Shown: piece by piece, positions 17,775-26,884 of the stretch
Position numbering within the stretch: the stretch's first letter is position 1
How the letters are laid out: the number at the start of each line of letters is the position of its first letter
NCBI RefSeq assembly: GCF_004138325.1
Contig: NZ_SBLB01000008.1
Coordinates: forward strand, 124,001 to 188,000
From: Spirosoma sordidisoli
GTDB lineage: Bacteria > Bacteroidota > Bacteroidia > Cytophagales > Spirosomataceae
Reading direction: 5' to 3'
DNA: 64,000 nucleotides
Notes under the pieces: generated by a model
The model's database searches: none
What the model was told of the DNA's origin: nothing
The model's input: the letters and a program-made list of their open reading frames with translations, nothing else
Position numbers and translations under genes: made by a program

Positions 17775-19589
17775 TTAAAAGACCCAGTTCCGATACGGCA
17801 GATTCCAGCGGAGGGCCAGGCTCGCTACCTGGCTGGTATAGCTGTAAGGGCGGTACTGGCTGTCCTGATAGCGATACAGGAAGCGGGCATCCAGAAAGAC
17901 ATTGTGCCGAACCATATACGAAGCCCGCAGGTCGGCGTAGGTAACGATGGTCTTGCGCCCCTGCCCGATAAAGTTTCCGTCTTCACTGACCCGGTCCGTA
18001 TAGTCGAGCAGGATATTACCCCCGTAATTGCGACTCGGTCTTCCATCAGGCTCAACATCCGGCGGATCTGTTCCGAAGGTCATCAGTCCAAAAATACCGT
18101 TAACCGACAAGCGTTTGCGCTGATACCGGGCAATGAACAACTGCTCAATGAAGTTAGCGCCCAGCGGATGAGCCAGCGGCTGGCTAAAGTGGGCGTAGTT
18201 GGTTTGCCCGGCACTTACCCTCGGCGAGGCTTCGTGCGAGTAGGTATAGGGTCTGGCCAGATTCAGCTCGGCCTGCAGGTCGAGGTTGGGTACCCCAAAA
18301 GCGTCGATGTATTTGGCGCCCAGCTGAAAGGCGTATTTGTTGGTCCAGTCGCCATTACCAGCCCGGAGTGCGTTGATCCGAAATTCATCGAGCATCAGCT
18401 GGCCGTAGACCAGGTAATGCGACAGGAAATTGGCTTTGAAGTCGATACCCAGCAGCGCATTATCAGCACTCCCCTGCCCCGACTCCACATACCGGTACAG
18501 AATAATCGGGTTTAGGTAATTTAGATCGATCCGGTCGCGGCTGAATACCGTGGCCTCAAAAACACCCACGTTGATATGGTCATTGATATTGACGCTCAGG
18601 TGGTGCATGGTGGCAAATTTGGGCGGAATCAGCCGATCACCCTGCGGCAGGGGGGCCTGGGTGTTCAGCAGATGAGAGAACAGGTTGGTGTACTGAATCC
18701 GGCGGCCAAAGCGGGTCGAGAACTTGGCAAAAAGTGCCGGCGGGCTGTTGTCCGACAGGAAGAGCGAACGAAACCCGTTGCCAAAGAAATTGCGGTCGTG
18801 CCCAAACTGTATGTTGATAATTTTGAGTGCGTCGAAGGTAATGTACCCCCTGGCCGACAGGTAATCGACTCCGTTCTGCCCAAACCGTTTGATGAAACTT
18901 TCGCCCGGAGCCGACCCCTCTATGCCGTTGTCGCGGCTGTATCGGTCGCCATAGCGCTGGATGTATTCCGGAAAAATGACCTGGTTGTCCGAAAAATAAG
19001 TGTAGAAGCCTAACTTCTTGCCAATCGTTCCGCGCACTTCCAGACCGCGGGTGTTAACAAATAATTCCTGGCGACCGCCGGGTTGTCCGGCTTCTACGGC
19101 ATATCGATAGTTGACATTCTCCAGCCCCAGGCCCAGATTGAAAACCGGGTTGACATGCAGGTCGAAATCGGGCGTTTGCAGACTGTAGAAATCGGCTTTT
19201 TTACGGTAAAAATTTTTCAGGAACGGTTTACGGCTATCGCCGGGCCCGGCGGGCGGCAACAAGTGGCGCGTAAAGGGGTCGGGGTTCAGCGAATCGATTG
19301 AGGAACCCGCCAGTTCCCAGCTGTCATCGCGCAGGTAATCGTAGTTAAAATAATCGGTATCTGACAGTTCGCGGGTGGGGTGAGCAGCCAGACTATCCGT
19401 CAGGCGGATGATACTATGCCGGTTATACGGCTTTACGGAACTGTGAAATCCTTCGGCCCATCGGTTCTGACGAATCTCCAGTCGATCAATCAGATGATAA
19501 TAATCTGTGTTGAGTGGTACAAACGGACTTTGTGCCCAAACTGAAACAGAAATGAATAAAAAAAAGAAAACGTAAACGATACTACGCAT
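17775..19589 (-). CDS. Outer-membrane barrel protein, Wzi/RemB-like
   Basis: The 604-residue protein has a signal peptide ([20 protein letters not shown]). It has a long series of amphipathic strands rich in Tyr, Phe, Asn and Gly, ending in a terminal Phe (YRNWVF), all as in outer-membrane barrels. Features such as [20 protein letters not shown] near the N-terminus resemble Cytophagales proteins annotated as capsule-assembly Wzi or gliding-motility RemB proteins. I recall this resemblance rather than having checked it. A surface or polysaccharide-anchoring role is therefore only suggestive. It lies upstream of gmhA on the same strand (101 bases apart), and both could serve envelope polysaccharide, but a shared transcript is unproven. 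A perfect inverted repeat separates it from divergent upp. Confidence 0.65.
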   Translation of the reverse strand: MRSIVYVFFFLFISVSVWAQSPFVPLNTDYYHLIDRLEIRQNRWAEGFHSSVKPYNRHSIIRLTDSLAAHPTRELSDTDYFNYDYLRDDSWELAGSSIDSLNPDPFTRHLLPPAGPGDSRKPFLKNFYRKKADFYSLQTPDFDLHVNPVFNLGLGLENVNYRYAVEAGQPGGRQELFVNTRGLEVRGTIGKKLGFYTYFSDNQVIFPEYIQRYGDRYSRDNGIEGSAPGESFIKRFGQNGVDYLSARGYITFDALKIINIQFGHDRNFFGNGFRSLFLSDNSPPALFAKFSTRFGRRIQYTNLFSHLLNTQAPLPQGDRLIPPKFATMHHLSVNINDHINVGVFEATVFSRDRIDLNYLNPIILYRYVESGQGSADNALLGIDFKANFLSHYLVYGQLMLDEFRINALRAGNGDWTNKYAFQLGAKYIDAFGVPNLDLQAELNLARPYTYSHEASPRVSAGQTNYAHFSQPLAHPLGANFIEQLFIARYQRKRLSVNGIFGLMTFGTDPPDVEPDGRPSRNYGGNILLDYTDRVSEDGNFIGQGRKTIVTYADLRASYMVRHNVFLDARFLYRYQDSQYRPYSYTSQVASLALRWNLPYRNWVF

Positions 19590-19634
19590 GCATGTTACCG
19601 GCTATCGGTCGTTCTGGCTCTCGCTCGTGTTCAC

Positions 19635-19658
19635 ATTTGACCGTATGAACGGTCAAAT
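19635..19658. promoter_or_regulatory. 24-bp perfect palindrome between the barrel gene and upp
   Basis: Arms ATTTGACCGT and ACGGTCAAAT are perfect 10-base inverted repeats with a 4-base centre (ATGA). The element sits in the 134-base divergent region, 45 bases before the barrel-gene start and 65 bases before upp. It looks like a dimeric repressor operator; a HTH regulator is presumed but not identified. Confidence 0.5.
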
Positions 19659-19723
19659 TAAACAAATGGCTTGGATATACGACAAGCATCCGGCTAATTT
19701 ACGCCAAAAGAACCCCCTTCGCC

Positions 19724-20371
19724 ATGTTCGTTTTTACGCAGCAACCCTCGTTAGCTAACCAGTACATAGCCGAACTTCGTAACGTATCCATTCAGCAGGA
19801 CCGGTTGCGGTTTCGGCGGAACCTGGAGCGGCTCGGCGAGCTGATGGCGTACGAAATCTCGAAAACGCTATCGTATCATAACGTTGCGGTACAGACGCCC
19901 TTAGGTACGGCAAACACCCAGGTAATCCGGCAACAGCCGGTGTTAGCCACGATTTTACGGGCTGGCCTGCCGTTTCACCAGGGGTTTACGAACTATTTCG
20001 ATCAGGCCGAGAACGCATTTGCCGGGGCCTATCGGGGCTATACGCCCGGCGAAGAAGACACCTTCGAGATCGCGATGGACTATATCGTTAGTCCCGACCT
20101 GAGCGGAAAAACCCTTATCCTGTGCGACCCGATGCTGGCCACGGGCCGTTCCCTCGAAAAAGTGTACCATGCCTTACTACGCTACGGTATTCCGGCGCAG
20201 ACCCATATTGCAGCTGCCATTGCCAGCCCCGAGGGAGTCCGTCATGTGCAGCGTCAGTTACCCCAATGCCACCTCTGGCTGGGTGCCATCGACGACCATC
20301 TGAACGAGCATGCCTACATTGTGCCCGGCCTCGGCGACGCGGGCGACCTGGCCTATGGCGGTAAGGTGTAG
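19724..20371 (+). CDS. upp: Uracil phosphoribosyltransferase
   Basis: Upp salvages uracil by condensing it with PRPP to give UMP. The 215-residue length is normal. The PRPP-binding loop reads ILCDPMLATGRSLEK, and the uracil-binding C-terminal segment with a conserved PGLGDAGD(L) motif is intact. The middle has the substrate-contact segment VLATILRAGLPFHQGF. The start MFVFTQQPSLANQYIAELRN is typical of Bacteroidota Upp. It is monocistronic between the barrel gene and lolA, ending in a large bidirectional hairpin. The divergent palindrome upstream may control it. Confidence 0.95.
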   Translation: MFVFTQQPSLANQYIAELRNVSIQQDRLRFRRNLERLGELMAYEISKTLSYHNVAVQTPLGTANTQVIRQQPVLATILRAGLPFHQGFTNYFDQAENAFAGAYRGYTPGEEDTFEIAMDYIVSPDLSGKTLILCDPMLATGRSLEKVYHALLRYGIPAQTHIAAAIASPEGVRHVQRQLPQCHLWLGAIDDHLNEHAYIVPGLGDAGDLAYGGKV

Positions 20372-20374
20372 CCG

Positions 20375-20446
20375 AAAAGCCAGCGGGATGGGAGCCAATG
20401 AACGTCGCAGTAGCACGCTCATTGGCCCCCATCCCGCTGGCTTTTT
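20375..20446. terminator. Bidirectional terminator between upp and lolA
   Basis: Arms at 20375-20401 and 20419-20446 pair over about 27 bases (AAAAGCCAGCGGGATGGG versus CCCATCCCGCTGGCTTTTT), with one or two bulges near the loop. A/T runs at both ends suit termination of the two convergent genes. Confidence 0.85.
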
Positions 20447-20461
20447 ACTCAGGTGACGCGC

Positions 20462-21103
20462 CTATCGAAGATCGACGACTTCAACGCCGGGGTGGCGGGC
20501 TTTGTCGAAAACGAAGTAGCTATCGGGCACGTTGACGTTGGGCGTGAACTTCGTAATCGAGTAAGTCGTGCGCTTGCCGTCTTTGTTAATGATTTCCCAG
20601 TTGCGCACCGACTTATCAGCTTTGTCGACCGAAATCTGCACCGTAGCAATCGGACTTTTCTTCCGGTTGGGGGTCAGTTCTATCACTTCCAGCGTACGCC
20701 CGCCCTGCTTCTGCTCTTTCAGGAACCGATAATCGAAGCCGCGCTTGTAGATCGTGTAGATCTGCGTAGGGTTCAGCTCGCTGGTGGCGCTGGCGTCATA
20801 ATCCTGTACGTTTACTTCGTTCGTTTCTTTCACGTAGGTCGACATCGTCTTGCCGTCGGTGAAGACCTCCTGCCCGCCCAGCACCAGCCGAAACTTATCG
20901 TTCTTAACGGTCAAATCACCTTTGTACGAATCTTTGGCACCGCCCCCCACGCTGGCGTAGGTGAAACTGGCCTGATAGGACTTCAGGGCCTGGTATTTCT
21001 TGCTCATCGCGTCCAGAATGGTCTGCGCCCGCTTATCTTTCTGAGCCATGGCCGGTAGGGTAAGAACCATAACCAGACTCCATATGAATGCTATTTTTCT
21101 CAT
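20462..21103 (-). CDS. lolA: LolA-like outer-membrane lipoprotein carrier
   Basis: LolA carries lipoproteins across the periplasm to the outer membrane. The start at 21103 gives a signal peptide (MRKIAFIWSLVMVLTLPAMA, then Q); the upstream extension to 21163 lacks one. The 213-residue protein shows the LolA half-barrel pattern: an N-terminal helix (QTILDAMSKKYQALKSYQAS), GDLTVKNDKFRLVLGGQEVFTDGKT-type strands, and a C-terminal DSYFVFDKARHPGVEVVDLR end. Family motifs are looser than in E. coli, as usual in Bacteroidota. It follows ftsK on the same strand by 133 bases, an arrangement often seen in this phylum. Confidence 0.9.
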   Translation of the reverse strand: MRKIAFIWSLVMVLTLPAMAQKDKRAQTILDAMSKKYQALKSYQASFTYASVGGGAKDSYKGDLTVKNDKFRLVLGGQEVFTDGKTMSTYVKETNEVNVQDYDASATSELNPTQIYTIYKRGFDYRFLKEQKQGGRTLEVIELTPNRKKSPIATVQISVDKADKSVRNWEIINKDGKRTTYSITKFTPNVNVPDSYFVFDKARHPGVEVVDLR

Positions 21104-21236
21104 TGGGTATACGTTAATCAGGGATGCAGGCAGCCGCCTATGCCGGGCCACCTGTATAAGCATTGGATCAAAAAAACGGACAATAGTTTAACTGTAGGTC
21201 AGGTACGGTTTTACGGTACCGGCTTACCAAATGTAC

Positions 21237-23807
21237 TTACTCGCCCTTCAGGCGTTTTAGCATCTCTTCGAGCGTTTGCAGGTCGGTTACGAGCACATCG
21301 CGGGCTTTACTTCCTTCAAACGGTCCAACAATACGGGCCGCTTCCAGCTGATCAACCAGCCGACCGGCCCGGTTATAACCAAGTTTGAGTTTGCGCTGGA
21401 TGAGCGATGTACTGCCCTGCTGGTGGATAACGATAAGCCGGGCGGCCTCATCGAACATAGGATCCCGGTTGTCGAGGTCCACATCTTTTTCGTCGCCCTG
21501 CCCGCCATCGTCGCCAACAAATTCGGGCAACGCATACGCATCGTCATAACCCCGCTGATTGCCGACAAATTCACAAATGTCTTCAATCTCGTTCGTATCC
21601 ACGAAAGGGCACTGCAACCGGATAATATCGGAGTTGGACGACAGCAGCATATCGCCCATCCCTACCAGCTGTTCGGCCCCGCCCGTATCAAGAATGGTCC
21701 GCGAGTCGATCTTCGACGTCACCTTAAACGACAGACGCGCCGGGAAGTTTGCCTTGATCAGACCCGTAATTACGTTGACCGATGGCCGCTGCGTAGCCAC
21801 GACGAGGTGGATACCAATAGCCCGGGCCAGCTGAGCCAGGCGCGCAATGGGTTGCTCTACCTCTTTACCGGCCGTCATCATCAGATCGGCCAATTCGTCG
21901 ACAATCAGCACGATGTAGGGCAGGAAGCGATGCCCTTTTTCGGGGTTCAGCCGCCGTTTCACAAACTTGGCATTGTATTCTTTCAGGTTCCGGCAGCCAG
22001 CATCTTTGAGCAGGTTATACCGGTTGTCCATCTCGATACACAACGAGTTCAGCGTGTTAACGACCTTCTTGGTATCGGTAATGATCGACTCCTCGGCGTC
22101 GGGCAGTTTAGCCAGAAAATGGCGCTCGATCTTGTTGAACAGGGTTAGCTCCACCTTCTTGGGGTCGACCAGCACCAGCTTGAGCTGCGACGGATGCTTC
22201 TTATAGATCAGCGACGTCAGCAGTACGTTCAGCCCAACCGACTTCCCCTGTCCGGTAGCCCCGGCCATGAGCAGGTGCGGCATTTTAGCCAGGTCGGCCA
22301 CGTAGATTTCGTTCGAGATAGTCTTACCCAGCACAACCGGCAAATCGAACTTGCTGTTACTGAACACATCGCTCATCACCACCGAGCGCATGGACACCAT
22401 CTCCCGATTCTTGTTCGGCACCTCGATACCGATAGTACCCATCCCCGGCATGGGTGCGATGATCCGGATCCCCAGCGCCGAGAGGCTGAGGGCTATGTCG
22501 TCTTCCAGGCTTTTGATTTTGGAAATCCGTACGCCTTTGGCCGGCACGATCTCATACAGGGTGACGGTTGGTCCGATCGAAGCCTGAATCGAGTCAATTT
22601 CGATACCGAAGTTTCGCAGGGTTGTCTCGATACGTTCTTTGTTGGCCGTCAGCTCATCGTCCGACACCGACGCTTTTCGGCTATTGGCGTATTCGGTCAA
22701 CAGGTCGATGGTTGGGTACTGGTATTGGGGCAGGTCAAGCGTTGGATCATACAGGCCATGAACCGCTACCAGATCATCTTCCTCGAACGGGTCGGGCTCG
22801 TAGGTAGGCGCGGGCGTTGCTGCGAGTTCATCGGCTGGTTCCTGGTCGGCTACGGCGTCGCGGTTTTTGATCGTCAGCGTTACCCCGGTCGATTGGGCAA
22901 TGACTTCGGGAGCCGCCGGTGGTTCACTGACGGGTTTAGGAGCCGATATCGGTGCTACGGGAGCCGGTGGTACGGGGGCGCTGGCCACGGGAGCCGGTAC
23001 CGGTGGTTGCTCTTCTTCCTCGTCCAGATCGGCTTCGGCCTCAGCCTCGTCCACTTCGGTGTCCTCAAAGGTCTGCAGGGTATCATCGGCGTAGGGACGA
23101 ACGCGGGAGGGGTTTTTCCGGGAGAAATCGGGTAGCCGGATCTTGCTGACATCGAAGAAGTAAACGATGAAGAAAAACAGCATGAACCCGATGAAGGCCA
23201 GGTTGCCCCAGCCAAACAGGCTGTATAGAGCCACGTTGACTTCGTACCCGATACCCCCACACCAGACGCTGGCCGTTTCGGCCGAGTCGGTCACCAGCAC
23301 CACGTATCCGATGATCAGGCTGGTCCAGACCGCGGCAAAGAGCAGACCGATCGTAGCCCGGTTCAGCGGCACCAGCTCCTGCCGAAACACCAGTTTGTAG
23401 CCCGACAGAAACACGATCACGGGCAGGGCCAGCGCCCCTACCCCAAACCAGCGAAACACGAAGGCATGAGCAACCGAAGCGCCCACCAGCCCGAGCCAGT
23501 TCCGGGTTTCGCTACCCGACTCAGCCAGGGGTCGCGACAGCGCCGAGTCAACCGCACTCTGGTCGGCGTTGCCATGAAGCAGATACGATACAAAGGCAAA
23601 CAGCAGGCCACCCGCCAGTCCCATCAACAACACCCCCAGCGTCAGGGTCGAACGTTGATCGGTCAGCCAGCGGTCCAGAGCAAGGCCCCAGTTAAATGAC
23701 GATTTGGGTCGGGGGCGGCTTCCCGATTCACCAGTGCGCCCGGCCGGACGGGGCTCAGGAGATCGGCGAAGCGTATTCTGACGGGGTGAAGTGGTCGGTT
23801 GGGCCAT
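21237..23807 (-). CDS. ftsK: DNA translocase FtsK/SpoIIIE
   Basis: FtsK pumps chromosomal DNA across the closing septum and activates XerCD dimer resolution. The 856-residue protein has a short basic N-terminus and four to five membrane helices (about residues 50-240). An acidic/Pro/Ala linker (about 245-350) precedes the RecA-like motor with Walker A (GATGQGKSVGLN) and Walker B (YIVLIVDELADLMM). It ends in a winged-helix gamma domain (IVIHQQGSTSLIQRKLKLGY, then NRAGRLVDQLE) that reads KOPS-like DNA sequences. All motor motifs look intact. The start at 23807 (MAQPTTSPRQN) is the only sensible one. The linker is much shorter than in E. coli, normal for Bacteroidota. Confidence 0.96.
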   Translation of the reverse strand: MAQPTTSPRQNTLRRSPEPRPAGRTGESGSRPRPKSSFNWGLALDRWLTDQRSTLTLGVLLMGLAGGLLFAFVSYLLHGNADQSAVDSALSRPLAESGSETRNWLGLVGASVAHAFVFRWFGVGALALPVIVFLSGYKLVFRQELVPLNRATIGLLFAAVWTSLIIGYVVLVTDSAETASVWCGGIGYEVNVALYSLFGWGNLAFIGFMLFFFIVYFFDVSKIRLPDFSRKNPSRVRPYADDTLQTFEDTEVDEAEAEADLDEEEEQPPVPAPVASAPVPPAPVAPISAPKPVSEPPAAPEVIAQSTGVTLTIKNRDAVADQEPADELAATPAPTYEPDPFEEDDLVAVHGLYDPTLDLPQYQYPTIDLLTEYANSRKASVSDDELTANKERIETTLRNFGIEIDSIQASIGPTVTLYEIVPAKGVRISKIKSLEDDIALSLSALGIRIIAPMPGMGTIGIEVPNKNREMVSMRSVVMSDVFSNSKFDLPVVLGKTISNEIYVADLAKMPHLLMAGATGQGKSVGLNVLLTSLIYKKHPSQLKLVLVDPKKVELTLFNKIERHFLAKLPDAEESIITDTKKVVNTLNSLCIEMDNRYNLLKDAGCRNLKEYNAKFVKRRLNPEKGHRFLPYIVLIVDELADLMMTAGKEVEQPIARLAQLARAIGIHLVVATQRPSVNVITGLIKANFPARLSFKVTSKIDSRTILDTGGAEQLVGMGDMLLSSNSDIIRLQCPFVDTNEIEDICEFVGNQRGYDDAYALPEFVGDDGGQGDEKDVDLDNRDPMFDEAARLIVIHQQGSTSLIQRKLKLGYNRAGRLVDQLEAARIVGPFEGSKARDVLVTDLQTLEEMLKRLKGE

Positions 23808-24140
23808 GCGTTGGGTAGTAAGGCTGTGTCGGCAGGGGTAAATTTCCGCCTTTTTAACGAAAAATTATGAACTAGCGCGTGAAAAAGGAGTCTACGGTAG
23901 AGACGCGACCCATCGCGTCTCCTACGCGTCAGCCAGACCGTCTCCCATGCGCTATCTCAGCCCTACATAACCGCCTGGTAACTAGACCAAACTAGATCTG
24001 CCAACCCTAAAAACCACAAATCCCATTGACAATCAGAAGCAGCTGAAACGAGGTGGCCGGGGTAGCCAATGCAAGAGGGTGTTATGTTGTTACTGACGCC
24101 TGTAAAGACGTAAAGGGTTGCCGTAACGACGGACCGATCT
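23808..24140. other. 333-base gene-free stretch between ftsK and pyrD
   Basis: Apart from the palindromic dispersed repeat at 23897-23932, I see no coding potential, no terminator with a T-run and no RNA gene here. The ftsK promoter probably lies in the AT-rich part near 23850-23875 (minus strand), but no exact -7 box is present. Confidence 0.6.
23897..23932. repeat. Dispersed palindromic repeat, copy 1
   Basis: GTA is followed by a 9-bp perfect inverted repeat GAGACGCGA/TCGCGTCTC (23900-23908 and 23913-23921) with the 4-base loop CCCA, then CTACGCGTCAG. A second copy with the same stem and flanks occurs at 61196-61230. Two copies in one 64-kb window point to an abundant genome repeat, not gene-specific regulation. 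Confidence 0.7.
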
Positions 24141-25181
24141 CTACAGGAGGCCGCGGTTGATTCGTTTGGCCAGGGCGGGGCCTTCGTAGATGAAGCTGGT
24201 ATAGACTTGTACCAGGCTGGCACCGGCGTCTAGTTTCTCGCGGGCGTCTTCGGCCGAAGCAATCCCGCCCACTCCGATGATTGGAAAGGTGCCGCCCGAC
24301 CGCTCGTGCAGATACCGAATCACGGCTGTAGAGCGCTCCCGCAGCGGTTGTCCACTGACGCCCCCCGCCCCGATCTGCCCGACCTGAGCGGCATCCGTGA
24401 CGAGGTTGTCGCGGCTGATGGTTGTGTTAGTGGCAATAACCCCCGCAATGCCGGTTTCGGCTACAATAGCGATGATATCGTCCAGCTGGCCGTCGGTAAG
24501 GTCGGGGGCAATTTTGAGCAGAATCGGTTTGGGCGCCGGTCGCTGCCGGTTTTCGGTTTGCAGGGCTGTCAGCAGGTTGGTCAATGGTTCACGTTCCTGC
24601 AGGTCGCGCAGGCCGGGCGTGTTGGGCGAACTCACGTTAACGACAAAGTAATCGACGGCATCGAACAAAGCCCGGAAGCCCAGCAGGTAATCGTTCAGTG
24701 CCTGCTCGTTGGGCGTATCTTTATTTTTACCGATGTTACCGCCTACGATGACCCGTCGGCCACCCCGGTTCGCCGAGAACTGACGCAGCCGCTCAGCCGC
24801 AGGCCCTGCTCCTTTGTTGTTGAAGCCCATTCGGTTGATCAGGCCCCGATCGGCTTTGAGCCGAAACAGGCGCGGACGCGGATTACCGGGCTGCGGCCGC
24901 GGAGTTACCGTGCCGATCTCGACAAACCCGAACCCCAGATCGCTCAACTCGCTGACCAGTTCGGCATTTTTGTCGAAGCCAGCCGCCATCCCCACCGGGT
25001 TTGGAAACGTCAGGCCAAAAACGGTTCGCTCCAGGCGCTTATCTTCCAGCACATACAGCCGTCGACACAGGGCCGACAGCCCCGGAATAGCCAGCGCAAA
25101 CTTCAGGATTGACGTAACGGTATGGTGGATCGTTTCGGCATCGAACCGAAACAGCAACGGCAGGATAATACGGGTATACAT
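24141..25181 (-). CDS. pyrD: Dihydroorotate dehydrogenase (quinone), class 2
   Basis: PyrD oxidises dihydroorotate to orotate in pyrimidine synthesis, passing electrons through FMN to quinone at the membrane. The start at 25181 ([16 protein letters not shown]) gives 346 residues, normal for class 2. The further upstream open frame to 25373 overlaps cysM and is not used. The N-terminal amphipathic helix for membrane contact is present. Core motifs are [23 protein letters not shown] and the active-site serine segment [13 protein letters not shown]. The C-terminal FMN-phosphate motif [13 protein letters not shown] is also present. It follows cysM on the same strand by 89 bases, though no metabolic link is evident. 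Confidence 0.95.
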   Translation of the reverse strand: MYTRIILPLLFRFDAETIHHTVTSILKFALAIPGLSALCRRLYVLEDKRLERTVFGLTFPNPVGMAAGFDKNAELVSELSDLGFGFVEIGTVTPRPQPGNPRPRLFRLKADRGLINRMGFNNKGAGPAAERLRQFSANRGGRRVIVGGNIGKNKDTPNEQALNDYLLGFRALFDAVDYFVVNVSSPNTPGLRDLQEREPLTNLLTALQTENRQRPAPKPILLKIAPDLTDGQLDDIIAIVAETGIAGVIATNTTISRDNLVTDAAQVGQIGAGGVSGQPLRERSTAVIRYLHERSGGTFPIIGVGGIASAEDAREKLDAGASLVQVYTSFIYEGPALAKRINRGLL

Positions 25182-25270
25182 GGCTACAAAGGTACCGAAC
25201 TTACGGCCAACCGACGAAGGGTCGGGGCGGTAAGCCAGCTTTTTTACCGGTCCTGCCCGGCAGAACCGGC

Positions 25271-26143
25271 CTACCCGAACAAGCCCGACGAGAGATACCG
25301 GTCGCCCCGGTCGCAGATGATGCAAACAATGATGCCCGACTCCAGCTCCTGGGCCAGCCTGATAGCCGACCATACGCAGCCGCCACTGCTCATCCCGGCA
25401 AAGACCCCTTCTACGTTCGCCAGTTTGCGGGTCATGTCGGTCGCATCGTCGGCCGACACCTCGATTACCCGATCCACACGCTGCGGCTCAAAAATGCGCG
25501 GTAAATACTCGACCGGCCATTTCCGGATACCCGGAATCGACGAGCCATCGGTCGGCTGGCAGCCAACGATCTGTACGTTCGGGTTTTGTTCTTTCAGGTA
25601 CCGCGACGTACCCATAATGGTACCGGTCGTACCCATCGACGAAACGAAGTGGGTAACCTGCCCATTCGTATCGCGCCAGATTTCGGGGCCGGTTGTCCGG
25701 TAGTGAGCCAGGTAGTTGTCGGGGTTGGCAAACTGATTCAGCATGAAATACCCCCCTTTTCTGACCTGCTCGTCGGCATAGTCGCGGGCGGCTTCTATGG
25801 TTTCGGTCAGGATCACGCGGGCGCCGAAAGCCTCCATGGTCAGCACCCGTTCGCGGGTTGAATTTTCGGGCATAACCAGCTCAATCTCGATATCATAAAG
25901 CCGGGCAATCATTGCCAGGGCAATACCGGTATTTCCGCTGGTGGCTTCGATGAGTTTGATACCGGGTTTCAGCTCACCCCGCTCCAGCGCCCCCTGAATC
26001 ATGCTGGCTGCGGCCCGGTCTTTCACGCTGCCGCCGGGGTTATTTCCTTCTAGTTTACCGTAGAGTTGTACGTTGGGATTTGGATTCAGGCGATCTAACG
26101 ACACCAGGGGCGTGTTACCGACCAAATCAAGCAAAGTAGCCAT
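25271..26143 (-). CDS. cysM: Cysteine synthase, CysM-type
   Basis: This PLP enzyme of the cysteine synthase family makes cysteine from O-acetylserine and sulfide or thiosulfate. The 290-residue protein has the catalytic Lys in [13 protein letters not shown] and the substrate-binding loop [15 protein letters not shown]. It has GSMG-type phosphate-binding residues near [20 protein letters not shown] and a C-terminal [15 protein letters not shown]. Sequence features ([17 protein letters not shown]) are closer to CysM than CysK. Length is at the short end for the family, which usually has 290-310. Together with the cystathionine beta-synthase at 56018-57409 the window holds two members of this fold type with distinct roles. 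Confidence 0.92.
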   Translation of the reverse strand: MATLLDLVGNTPLVSLDRLNPNPNVQLYGKLEGNNPGGSVKDRAAASMIQGALERGELKPGIKLIEATSGNTGIALAMIARLYDIEIELVMPENSTRERVLTMEAFGARVILTETIEAARDYADEQVRKGGYFMLNQFANPDNYLAHYRTTGPEIWRDTNGQVTHFVSSMGTTGTIMGTSRYLKEQNPNVQIVGCQPTDGSSIPGIRKWPVEYLPRIFEPQRVDRVIEVSADDATDMTRKLANVEGVFAGMSSGGCVWSAIRLAQELESGIIVCIICDRGDRYLSSGLFG

Positions 26144-26272
26144 GCGAACTGATTTATTCTTGTGTTCTAGTCAAGGCTAAAGCGGCTCAATTAGTTCGCC
26201 AGCTGTCGTTACTACCCGGCGGCATCCTCGTAGCCCGGGCTTATTTAATAAATTTCGGCGCTGGCTAATGGC

Positions 26273-26308
26273 TTGACAGTGAATTTTGTGTAAACTTGTT
26301 TGACAGTG
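26273..26308 (+). promoter_or_regulatory. Paired TTGACAGTG direct repeat upstream of solo LytTR gene
   Basis: TTGACAGTG occurs at 26273-26281 and again at 26300-26308, 27 bases apart, about 75-110 bases before the LytTR start. LytTR proteins usually bind two 9-base direct repeats about 21-22 bases apart, so the spacing is somewhat off. A near -7 box (TAAACTTG) lies between the copies at 26291-26298. Autoregulation is plausible but unproven. Confidence 0.4.
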
Positions 26309-26384
26309 TGCGCGCAACGTACCGAAAGGTCAGTTTGCGTTACCATCCTGTCTATTTATTCACACCATCTTATTGAATAGTATC

Positions 26385-26837
26385 ATGAAATCAACCTTGT
26401 TGACCAAGCCGCTGACCAAAGCACATGTCGAAGAAATTGCCGGTCAGTTTGAGATGCCTGATTTGACCCTGCCGTTCTGGGGGTACCGCAAAAAAATGCC
26501 GATGCATCGGATTGTCCGGCTCGAAGGCGAAGGCAATTACACCGTTTTTCACTTTGCCGATGGCAGTCAGCTGATGGTGTCGCTGACGCTGAAGAAGATG
26601 GAGAGCCGGCTCTCATCGAAAGTGTTCGTGCGACCGCACAAGAAGAACATCATCAACCTGCTGTATCTGGAAGGTATTCACCCTGACCAGCAGCAGTTGA
26701 GCGTAAGCCTGATCAACGGGCATCGCGTAGAGGTGTCGCGCCGGAAAGCCAGCCGATTCATAAAACAGGTAAAGGGCTTTCAGCAGGAGCTCGTAACCCT
26801 CTCTGACTTCAGGACCAACAGCCGCCTGGCGGCTTAA
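26385..26837 (+). CDS. Stand-alone LytTR DNA-binding protein
   Basis: The start at 26385 (MKSTLLTKPLTKAHVEEIAG) gives 150 residues; an in-frame TTG at 26373 is unlikely. The LytTR domain occupies about residues 45-140, with RIVRLEGEGNYTVFHFADG, SLTLKKMESRLSSKVFVRPH and KKNIINLLYLEGIHPDQQQ. The His-Lys-Lys segment before NIINLLYLEGI corresponds to the DNA-contact helix. There is no receiver or membrane domain, so it probably responds to direct ligand binding, partner binding or its own concentration. A pair of TTGACAGTG repeats upstream could be its binding site. The gene stands alone and ends in a hairpin shared with fadD. Confidence 0.88.
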   Translation: MKSTLLTKPLTKAHVEEIAGQFEMPDLTLPFWGYRKKMPMHRIVRLEGEGNYTVFHFADGSQLMVSLTLKKMESRLSSKVFVRPHKKNIINLLYLEGIHPDQQQLSVSLINGHRVEVSRRKASRFIKQVKGFQQELVTLSDFRTNSRLAA

Positions 26838-26840
26838 TAG

Positions 26841-26879
26841 ACAGGGGTTTAGCCAACCAGAACGGTGCTAAACCCCTGT
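26841..26879. terminator. Bidirectional terminator between LytTR gene and fadD
   Basis: ACAGGGGTTTAGC (26841-26853) pairs perfectly with GCTAAACCCCTGT (26867-26879), followed by TTTCTTTTATTT on the + strand. It lies between the convergent stops. Confidence 0.85.
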
Positions 26880-26884
26880 TTCTT

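Noticed and set aside
17718-18515. 265-codon open frame antisense to the Wzi/RemB-like gene
   Set aside because: Opposes the gene's conserved strand pattern; no recognisable motif.
22194-23135. 313-codon open frame antisense to ftsK
   Set aside because: Low-complexity Arg/Gly/Val-rich product opposite the ftsK membrane and linker region.
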